DNA from: Rhizoctonia solani
Lineage: Eukaryota > Basidiomycota > Agaricomycetes > Cantharellales > Ceratobasidiaceae
Reading direction: 5' to 3'
Assembly: GCF_016906535.1 (NCBI RefSeq)
Contig: NC_057382.1
Coordinates: 868,001-932,000, forward strand
DNA length: 64,000 bases
The notes beneath the pieces are model-generated. The model saw only the letters and a program-made list of their open reading frames with translations. It was not told the origin of the DNA and searched no databases. A program made the translations under genes and the position numbers. Shown piece by piece: positions 9,872-17,152 of the stretch; within the stretch, counting starts at the first letter, position 1, and each line of letters starts with the position of its first letter.

Positions 9872-10455
9872 TGTCGTAGACACACTCGATACCAGGGAAT
9901 TTATTCCCATTTTCTCGAATTTAAACGAAGACAAACGGACAACATTTTCAATCACGTGACTTCGGCGCTTATATCATACGCTAAGCGCCAAGCCACGTCC
10001 CCTTCCGCGCTTACCTCAGCACACGTAGCCACCTCCACCTGATGACATCACTATGACACGTCAGTGACACGTATGCATGAGTAAGGCCAACTGCGGAACG
10101 GGGTTCTTATTGGATTACATATTGGATATGATGTATTTGTAACTAGTCACTCTGTAGAATATATAAGGAGGCCAACCAACCATGGTAACACCCAGGTTGA
10201 TTACCTCTTGTCGCATCCCCATCACTGTACAAGGGCCTTAAGCCCAGTAACCCACTTAGCTACTTAGTCCACACCGCCTTAAGCGGCTCTCTTGCTGTAG
10301 TTACATAGTTGGTCATTGCCCTTACGGCCTTGATCACCGTAGTATAGCTGGTCGTTGTCGTAGGATAGCTTGCCGCCGCCTTACGCGGTTCTCCACTTAG
10401 ATACATCCGGCCGCAAGCGCCAACCCCCTCGACGTCCTTACAGACGTCTAGGACA
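9872..10455 (+). repeat. 5' LTR of the gypsy element
   Basis: It begins TGTCGTAGAC and ends TAGGACA. A TCACGTGA box is at 9952-9959. The TATATAA at 10160-10166 places the expected transcript start near 10190-10195. The predicted first 13 transcribed bases (10194-10206) pair with the primer site immediately after the LTR. Confidence 0.93.
10160..10166 (+). promoter_or_regulatory. TATA box of the gypsy 5' LTR
   Basis: TATATAA lies 28-34 bases upstream of the AGGTTGATTACCT block that the primer-site complementarity predicts to be the mRNA 5' end. In the 3' LTR one T is missing at this point. Confidence 0.65.
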
Positions 10456-10457
10456 CT

Positions 10458-10470
10458 AGGTAATCGACCT
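10458..10470 (+). promoter_or_regulatory. Primer-binding site complementary to the element's own mRNA 5' end
   Basis: AGGTAATCGACCT starts two bases after the 5' LTR. It is a perfect 13-base reverse complement of AGGTCGATTACCT in the R region of the 3' LTR (16053-16065), and pairs with AGGTTGATTACCT in the 5' LTR (10194-10206) with one G-U wobble. This is the arrangement known for Tf1/sushi elements, whose reverse transcription is primed by the folded-back 5' end of their own RNA and not by a tRNA. Confidence 0.75.
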
Positions 10471-10950
10471 TAAGTCGGTTGCAAACCGTGCCCACCAAGC
10501 ACACCCCACTTAGTATCAACAAACAAGAAGGTCCCCTGTACTAGCACAAGGGAAATCACCTGATTGGGCTTGCCTTTCGCTATCAATAATCAAACTAGCG
10601 TCGGCCCCAGGTAGTACCGAATTGCTATAAGGCAGACGGATTCTAATTGTCCGCGTACCACCGGTCACCGCACCTTTTGTCAGCGGAACTAGTCAGCAGA
10701 TCCACCCGCTTGCAGAAAACCCGTCCCACATCACGCCCGCACACGGCAGTTGATTGGTTGATAGGGACTGTCCAACGCTAGGCGGTTGACGCAAGTTCTT
10801 AGCGCTAGAACAATAAAGCGACCCATAAGTCCTGTCACAGGCACCACTATCCCCCACTCGCCCATCATTACGTCCCGCACCCCCTCTTGCGCTTCCTCTC
10901 GCGCTTCCCAACGCGCCACTTCCCACCAAGGCCGCTCATATCCCCATGAG

Positions 10951-12309
10951 ATGGCAACCTGCTCCCGGAGCACCGCTCGTCCCCCGTCCCCTCTCGATCA
11001 AGGAGAGCTGGGACCCGCTCTTCCGGCAACCGCCAATGAGTCAGGAGATCTCCAACCAGAGGTCTACGGGGAAATATCCCTCAGCCGCGCAATCTCCCTC
11101 CTCTTGGGATTGCAAAACCAAGTCATCCGGCTCGAGCGGGAACTCGAGGAAATCAAGGAAGTCAACAAGGAAGCCCAAGACTGGATGGGAGCAGTCAACC
11201 AAACCCTCACTCGAATCAAGGCTAGCGGGGGGCCCCAACCCCACACACCAGAAGACCGGAAACCCCCGGCAGTGGAGGCCACGCCCAGGCCCATACCCAA
11301 AACCGACACTCTTCCAGCGCCTAGTGCGCCCCTCATTGCCTGGGCTAACCCCACCAAACCCCCCCTCACATTTGCCCAACCAACCCCTGTCCGGGCCCCC
11401 CCGAGAGTCCATACTCCCGCTCCACCTTCGCCTATCAGGCTCCAATCCCCCCTTGCCCCTCAACCAGCGGCTCCAGTAGTCGCTTATCAAGCCCCCGTCA
11501 AGGTGGACCACCCTGACGCCTATACGGGGAAAATTGGAAACAAGTCCAGGCAATGGCTCACTAGGATGATGGCATGGGTCTGCCTCAATCAGCGGATGTT
11601 CCCAACCGATCAGGAGGTCCTATCATTCCTCCTGATGAACATGAAGGACATGGCAGGAGCCTGGGCACACCCCCACCTCGACCAACTAGGGTCCCACAGG
11701 GCCATCATTCAAACAGTTGAGGATTTTAAGAGGGAATTCCTGGCCGCATTTGGGAACCCGGATGCCACACGAGCTGCTGAGCAGCAGATCACAAACCTTA
11801 CTCAGACAGGAACCTGCGCTGAGTACATCACTAAGTTCAGGACCATCGCCATGGACCTGGACTGGAACGACGCCGCCCTTTGTGGGCAATTCGCACGTGG
11901 CCTCCACTGGGAGGTCAGCCGTCTCCTCGCCACTCGGGAACGGCGCCCCACCACCCTCCTTGAGCTGCAGAACGCGGCTCTGGTCATTGACAACGCCCTC
12001 CGAGAAGAGCGCGCCAGCCACCCGCCTAAGGGTAATAAGTCTGGCACCTCCAACACCACCCCCAATAGGGGGGCAAGTACTGGCCAACAGGCCACGAGAC
12101 CAGGGCGCCTATCCAGCGATCCTAATTTTGTCTCCGAGGAGGAGCGAAACCGCCGCAGGGCTGAAGGCCTCTGCATCAAATGCGGAAAAGCAGGGCATAA
12201 GTTTGCAGAATGCCGCACTGGCTGGAAGGCCACGCCTAAGGAGGAAGGCGTCAAAAAGGAAGCCGCCAAAATTGGCGAAGAGTCTGGACCCGAATCGGGA
12301 AAAGACTAA
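10951..12309 (+). CDS. gag: Gag polyprotein of the gypsy element
   Basis: The product forms the virus-like particle and packages the element RNA. The first in-frame ATG is at 10951; the frame is open further upstream but without an ATG, giving about 452 residues. The order is a Pro/Ser-rich N-terminus, a short coiled coil (around 11095-11170), a long Pro-rich linker, and a retrotransposon gag domain (from about 11500, with the QWLTRMMAW and FKREFLAAFGNPD blocks). Near the C-terminus is one CCHC zinc knuckle (CIKCGKAGHKFAEC, about 12172-12213), followed by a Lys/Glu-rich end. The stop is TAA at 12307-12309, preceded by a candidate -1 slippery heptamer. This ORF is intact. Confidence 0.9.
   Translation: MATCSRSTARPPSPLDQGELGPALPATANESGDLQPEVYGEISLSRAISLLLGLQNQVIRLERELEEIKEVNKEAQDWMGAVNQTLTRIKASGGPQPHTPEDRKPPAVEATPRPIPKTDTLPAPSAPLIAWANPTKPPLTFAQPTPVRAPPRVHTPAPPSPIRLQSPLAPQPAAPVVAYQAPVKVDHPDAYTGKIGNKSRQWLTRMMAWVCLNQRMFPTDQEVLSFLLMNMKDMAGAWAHPHLDQLGSHRAIIQTVEDFKREFLAAFGNPDATRAAEQQITNLTQTGTCAEYITKFRTIAMDLDWNDAALCGQFARGLHWEVSRLLATRERRPTTLLELQNAALVIDNALREERASHPPKGNKSGTSNTTPNRGASTGQQATRPGRLSSDPNFVSEEERNRRRAEGLCIKCGKAGHKFAECRTGWKATPKEEGVKKEAAKIGEESGPESGKD
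12297..12303 (+). promoter_or_regulatory. Candidate -1 ribosomal frameshift heptamer GGGAAAA
   Basis: In the gag frame the codons read TCG GGA AAA GAC TAA, so the heptamer is G GGA AAA in the X XXY YYZ register. A -1 slip here enters exactly the protease frame, which is open from this point. Gag and pol of this element are in -1 relation, so a frameshift is expected. No downstream pseudoknot was modelled. Confidence 0.5.
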
Positions 12310-12944
12310 GGGTACCTGCTGCCGCGCGCAAGGACCCCAAGGACTCTGGTTGTTTTGAATTTTGTAACATATCGAATAGTATCAATAGAAATGCCCCACT
12401 TTTTACAATTCCAATTCAACCAGAGAAAAAAGCGGAAACATTAGAAGTCCTGATTGATTCAGGCGCCACATCCTCATTCCTCCACCCACGCACTGCCAAG
12501 ACATTACGCCTCCCCCTTATAGATCTCCCTCATCCCCGTACTGTTACTATGCTTGATGGGTTGAGCCCCCAGGCAGGCAAAATCTGGAAGAAGGCCAACC
12601 TAACCTTCTCCCTTGATGGCAAGAAAATGACCAAGACCTTCCTTATCTGCAATACAGGGTCTCACGCCGCCATCTTGGGATTGAAATGGCTAGACGCCCA
12701 CAACCCAGAAATTGATTGGAACCAACGCACCCTCTCCTTTCCTCATGCCCCACCGGAACACGTGGCCATTGCCGAGGAGGAGGAAGCTGACAAGAACCCC
12801 CTTGAAGGAGTACCCCCCAAGTACCATCAATACGCCAAGGTATTTGGAGAGGAAGAATTCAATAAGCTTCCCCCCACAGGCACTACGATATTGGCATTGA
12901 ACTTACCAAAGAAGGCCCCCTCAATTCTCCCCTTTATAGTATGA
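12303..12944 (+). pseudogene. pol: Pol, protease part, cut off from reverse transcriptase by a frame break
   Basis: Reading in the -1 frame from the slippery site gives a retroviral-type aspartic protease: LIDSGATSSFLH (catalytic Asp in the DSGA motif) and FLICNTGSHAAILGLKWL. The characteristic linker to reverse transcriptase begins (VFGEEEFNKLPP), but the frame then changes in the C-run at 12870-12875 and ends at 12944. The linker continues in the +2 frame, consistent with loss of one C. This would separate protease from the rest of pol in this copy, unless the missing base is an assembly error. Confidence 0.85.
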
Positions 12945-15739
12945 CAGACGCTGAGTCTGCCACGCTCAAGGACTGGCTTAGGGATGAGTTGAAAGCAGGG
13001 AAGATCCGCCCGAGCAAGTCTTCCATCAGTTCCCCCGTGATGTTTGTCCCCAAAAAGGATGGTTCCCGTTGCTTGGTCGTTGATTACCGTCGCCTCAACA
13101 ACCGGACAAAGAAAAACGTGTACCCGCTACCCCGTCCCAATGATCTTATGGCCCAACTCCGTGGCGCCAAAATCTTCACCAAGCTAGACCTAAGATGGGG
13201 GTACAACAATGTCCAAGTTAAGGAGGGCAATGAATGGAAAACTGCGTTCCGCACCAAGTATGGCTTGTACGAATCCTTAGTCATGACATTTGGCCTCACC
13301 AACGCTCCCGCCGCCTTTCAACATTTTATGAACGAGTTGTTTAAAGACCTGTTAGATGTATGCGTCATCATTTACCTCAATGACATCCTGATCTACTCAA
13401 AGGATGACGCATCACACACACAACACGTTCATGAAGTCTTACGGCGTCTAATGGAAAATCAGCTGTTCTGCAAAGCGTCTAAATGTACTTTCCACGTTAC
13501 CTCTGTGGAATACCTTGGGATTATTGTATCCGATAAGGGGTTTAGTCTGGATAAACTCAAGATCCAGGCAGTACAAGAATGGCCGGTGCCCACTAAAGTC
13601 AAGGAAGTCCAATTGTTCCTAGGCTTCGCCAATTTCCTCCGCCGATTTGTTGCCAACTTCAGCCATGTGGCTAGGCCGCTACATAACCTAGTCAAGAAGG
13701 ATACGCCTTGGAAATGGAACACAAAGGAACAGGAAGCATTCCAAGGGCTGAAGGACGCCATAACCAACGCCCCCGTACTCCGTCACGCTGACCCTACCAA
13801 GCCTTATTTTCTGGAGACAGACGCTTCCGGCGCAGCCCTAGGTGCTATACTCAGCCAACGGCAGGAAGACGGCCAACTTCATCCTCTTGGCTTCCTATCT
13901 GAGTCATTCAAGGGCGCCAAACAGAACTATGACACCCATGACAAGGAGCTGCTAGCCATCATCCGCTCCTTCAAGTATTGGCGTATCTTCTTGGAAGGAA
14001 CCGTTCACCCTATCACTGTGTTCACTGACCACCGCAACCTGGAATATTGGAAGGAGTCCCGGACATTCAACCGTCAACACGCAAGATGGCACCTACTGTT
14101 AGCAGGCTACAACTTCCAAATTGTTTACCGCCCGGGAAAGCAGTCAGGAAAACCCGATGCCCTCTCACGCCGTTCTGATCACGCCGATATTCCACCCGCT
14201 GACCAAACCATGCTCCCGGAACCCATATTTGCAAACGTAGCCTTAGTTACGCCAGAGAAGGAATTACAACGCCAGATTGAATCGTCACTCGATCAGGACA
14301 AGTCTTTGGAAGAAATCCTACAGTTCCTACAAAACGAGTCCAAAGCCCCACCTTCTATCAAACGCGCATTTAAGGATTACGAAATGGAGGCAGGTCTATT
14401 GTTCTACCAAGGACGTATTGTGGTCCCAGATGTGGGCTCTTTGAGGACGGATCTCCTACGGATATTCCACGATAGTCCCTTGGCAGGGCACCCTGGCAGG
14501 CAGCGTACCCTAGAACTAGTCTCACGCAACTACTATTGGCCAGGCATCCGAGCAGATACATACTGGCACGTGGATTCCTGTGAAACTTGCCAACGGATCT
14601 GGAAACCAAAATACGCTTCCATCCCCCCACAGCCACTCAAACTCCCATCCAGGCCGTGGCAACACGTTTCTTATGACATGATTGTAGATTTACCAAAGGA
14701 CGGAAGCAACAACTCCATCCTGGTCATAGTAGACAGCTTCACCAAATATGGGATCTTTGTCAAATGCTCCAAAAAGCTGAGAGCACCCAAGCTAGCGGAG
14801 TTGTTCCTGGAACACGTATGGAAACGCCATGGAATGCCGGAAAAAACAGTATTGGATAGAGGAAGGGTCTTCAATAACAAATTCTTACGGGCTCTTTACA
14901 AACGCCTTGGGATTGACCCGCACTTCTCATTGGCATACCACCCTCAGAGCGACGGCCAAACGGAACAAGTAAACCCCTCCATTGAACACTTCCTTAGAGC
15001 ATACTCAGGAGTCAACCAAAGGGACTGGACCAAATGGCTTCCGATGGCGGAGTTTGCATACAATAACGCGGTACATAGCAGCACGGGCAAAACTCCCTTT
15101 AAAGCTCTGTACGGCTGGGAACCTACCTTAACTCCGTCAAGCGTACCAACAGATGTCCCGGAGGCAGACGACCTTGCCCAAACAATGGAGGCACAATGGA
15201 AGGAGGTGGAGTCAGCCCTCCGACAGTCCAAACAAAGGATGACAATCGGAGGAGAAGGAAGCCCAACGGAATTCGAGATTGGAGAAGAAGCCTGGTTGGA
15301 CGCCAAAAACGTTAACCTTAAAACACTAAGTCCCAAACTAACGGAACAACGTCTGGGACCCTTCAAGGTTATTGAGAAAATCTCCGACCAAGCTTACCGC
15401 TTAGAACTCCCCCCAACCATGCGGATTCACAATGTCTTCTATGTGGGACTCTTATCTAAGGTCAAGAGGGACAAAAAGCGTACCTTTGAAAATTGTCCCC
15501 CTCCAGTCACTGTGGACGGGGAAGAGGAATACGAAGTAGAAGGGATAACAGACATGGAGGAAAGAGACGGAAAATGGTTCTTCAGGGTCAAATGGAAGGG
15601 CTACGGACCGGAGGAGAACACGTGGGAGCCCCGAGAGAACCTCAAAAATGCGGGGAAAATTTTGAAAAAATATGAGGAAGAGATGAGAAAAAAGGCCCTC
15701 GGCGCTGCCAAGGTCCTTAGAGGGGGGGCAGTGTCGTAG
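12941..15739 (+). CDS. pol: Pol: reverse transcriptase, RNase H, integrase, chromodomain
   Basis: A 932-residue open frame. The reverse transcriptase shows MFVPKKDGSRCLVVDYRRLN, FTKLDLRWGYNNV and MTFGLTNAPAAFQHFMN, but the active-site box reads IIYLNDILIYS: the first Asp of YLDD is Asn (codon AAT, 13379-13381). RNase H follows with FLETDASG, HDKELLAI and VFTDHRNLEY. The integrase has the HHCC knuckle (AGHPGRQRT to CETCQR), with Asp in SYDMIVDLP, Asp in LDRGRVFNN and Glu in SDGQTEQVN. The C-terminus has a chromodomain (YEVEGITDMEERDGKWFFRV, KWKGYGPEENTWEP), which in chromoviruses targets integration to modified histones. It ends within the 3' LTR start. Confidence 0.93.
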   Translation: MTDAESATLKDWLRDELKAGKIRPSKSSISSPVMFVPKKDGSRCLVVDYRRLNNRTKKNVYPLPRPNDLMAQLRGAKIFTKLDLRWGYNNVQVKEGNEWKTAFRTKYGLYESLVMTFGLTNAPAAFQHFMNELFKDLLDVCVIIYLNDILIYSKDDASHTQHVHEVLRRLMENQLFCKASKCTFHVTSVEYLGIIVSDKGFSLDKLKIQAVQEWPVPTKVKEVQLFLGFANFLRRFVANFSHVARPLHNLVKKDTPWKWNTKEQEAFQGLKDAITNAPVLRHADPTKPYFLETDASGAALGAILSQRQEDGQLHPLGFLSESFKGAKQNYDTHDKELLAIIRSFKYWRIFLEGTVHPITVFTDHRNLEYWKESRTFNRQHARWHLLLAGYNFQIVYRPGKQSGKPDALSRRSDHADIPPADQTMLPEPIFANVALVTPEKELQRQIESSLDQDKSLEEILQFLQNESKAPPSIKRAFKDYEMEAGLLFYQGRIVVPDVGSLRTDLLRIFHDSPLAGHPGRQRTLELVSRNYYWPGIRADTYWHVDSCETCQRIWKPKYASIPPQPLKLPSRPWQHVSYDMIVDLPKDGSNNSILVIVDSFTKYGIFVKCSKKLRAPKLAELFLEHVWKRHGMPEKTVLDRGRVFNNKFLRALYKRLGIDPHFSLAYHPQSDGQTEQVNPSIEHFLRAYSGVNQRDWTKWLPMAEFAYNNAVHSSTGKTPFKALYGWEPTLTPSSVPTDVPEADDLAQTMEAQWKEVESALRQSKQRMTIGGEGSPTEFEIGEEAWLDAKNVNLKTLSPKLTEQRLGPFKVIEKISDQAYRLELPPTMRIHNVFYVGLLSKVKRDKKRTFENCPPPVTVDGEEEYEVEGITDMEERDGKWFFRVKWKGYGPEENTWEPRENLKNAGKILKKYEEEMRKKALGAAKVLRGGAVS
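15719..15731 (+). other. Polypurine tract of the gypsy element
   Basis: A purine-rich run (AGAGGGGGGGCAG) lies directly before the 3' LTR. This is the expected position of the plus-strand primer in LTR elements. Confidence 0.7.
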
Positions 15740-16314
15740 ACACACTCGATACCAGGGAATTTATTCCCATTTTCTCGAATTTAAACGAAGACAAACGGAC
15801 AACATTTTCAATCACGTGACTTCGGCGCTTATATCATACGCTAAGCGCCAAGCCACGTCCCCTTCCGCGCTTACCTCAGCACACGTAGCCACCTCCACCT
15901 GATGACATCACTATGACACGTCAGTGACACGTATGCATGAGTAAGGCCGACTGCGGAACGGGGTTCTTATTGGATTACATATTGGATATGATGTATTTGT
16001 AACTAGTCACTCTGTAGAATATAAAGGAGGCCAACCGACCATGGTAACACCCAGGTCGATTACCTCTTGTCGCATCCCCATCACTGTACAAGGGCCTTAA
16101 GCCCAGTAACCCACTTAGCTACTTAGTCCACACCGCCTTAAGCGGCTCTCTTGCTGTAGTTACATAGTTGGTCATTGCCCTTACGGCCTTGATCACCGTA
16201 GTATAGCTGGTCGTTGTCGTAGGATAGCTTGCCGCCGCCTTATGCGGTTCTCCACTTAGATACATCTGGCCGCAAGCGCCAACCCCCTTGACGTCCTTAC
16301 AGACGTCTAGGACA
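15732..16314 (+). repeat. 3' LTR of the gypsy element
   Basis: A 583-bp copy of 9872-10455. All six substitutions relative to the 5' LTR are CpG to TpG/CpA changes in one copy or the other. The only other difference is a 1-bp indel in the TATA box. The GCTAT target duplication follows at 16315-16319. Confidence 0.93.
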
Positions 16315-16319
16315 GCTAT

Positions 16320-16830
16320 AGCTCAAGAAGGGGTTGGGGGCTGGGAGTTCATGCAAGGCTGTAAGATCATTTGGGCTACTATGATCTTGCACATTTGCAT
16401 CAGGTTCTCCAAACCCGCCGGGTGCCATGCTAGCCAAGGCGGATTTGGCTCTCTGGAAGAGCGCTGGTCTCCAGTTACAAAGTGCCCGACATCGTCCTGC
16501 ATGCTTGTAGATGCGGGGCAGATTTCTGTCCCAAGCTTTGAGCGTCCATCCGCACACAGAGCTTGCTATGCAATGATAGTATGCGTTGTCTTGACGCAGT
16601 GCATCATCACTAGCAGGATGGCATGGCTTGGTGAGCTCACGCGCAAGAAGATCAGGCATAGGACCAGATCAAATTCTACTCCCTGGCAACGAATGCTCAC
16701 TGTTGTCGATCCAGAGTGGATTGGTCTCAGTTGGAACTGCATCAAAAGCCGGGCCAGCATGTTTGGCTTGCTTTTGCGGTTGGGAGTCTCCACAAGGACG
16801 ACTGAGAGTGCGTTTCATGGTAGCAGGCAT
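16320..16830 (-). pseudogene. hAT transposase pseudogene, 5' segment (N-terminus)
   Basis: The minus-strand ATG at 16830 opens MPATMKRTLSRPCGDSQPQK. The frame continues to the gypsy insertion with one TGA at 16669-16671. It contains a probable zinc-finger-like stretch with NLPRIYKHAGRC, as in the N-terminal BED-type region of fungal hAT transposases. Its last codons (NPFLSYS) join in frame to the segment at 9866-9601 if the gypsy element and one GCTAT are removed. The gene is thus in three pieces: 16830-16320, 9866-9601 and 9034-6944. Confidence 0.75.
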
Positions 16831-17138
16831 AGACAGAATCGTACTAATACTGCATAATGTAGTGTAAGTTGCGCATATAACATCAGACAGAGATGTAGTT
16901 GGCCTCCTTACCTTCAACACCGAGTTGTACAATAGAATGCTCGAATAAAACAATTAATGGTAAAATAAATCTTCATTGAACACGACTATATATCACAGCA
17001 GTGCCGGCGTCGAAGACAGAAGAAGCCGGTCGAAATCGAGTCATTGAGGCTAGCTTAGGAAGGAGTCGGGGAGGGCTCGGTCATCGGGGACTAGATGACC
17101 AAACAGTACTAGCATGTTCCTAACGGTAAGTCACGTGA
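16831..17138. other. Spacer between the hAT gene start and the LINE
   Basis: It probably holds the upstream region of the minus-strand hAT pseudogene. No other gene is seen. CACGTGA at 17132-17138 recurs just after the LINE poly(A) tail. Confidence 0.35.
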
Positions 17139-17152
17139 CGACGTCGGCGACC

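Larger units (their letters stand above)
9872..16314 (+). mobile_element. Complete Ty3/gypsy chromovirus-type LTR retrotransposon
   Basis: A 6.44-kb element with 584- and 583-bp LTRs, a self-complementary primer site, gag, a frameshifted pol (protease, reverse transcriptase, RNase H, integrase, chromodomain), a polypurine tract and a 5-bp GCTAT target duplication. The LTRs differ by six substitutions and one 1-bp indel (about 98.8% identity), so insertion was recent. It interrupts the minus-strand hAT gene. It resembles the Tf2-like elements annotated in Rhizoctonia genomes. This copy is disabled by a YLND change in reverse transcriptase and a frame break between protease and reverse transcriptase, but could be mobilised in trans. 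Confidence 0.95.

Noticed and set aside
10786..10950. Start of gag at 10786
   Set aside because: The frame is open there but has no ATG (a TTG stands at 10786); the first in-frame ATG is 10951.
10946..12358. Long second-frame ORFs inside gag (10946-11479, 11717-12358) and their minus-strand partners
   Set aside because: They are shadows of the Pro/Arg-rich gag coding frame; they carry no recognisable domain.
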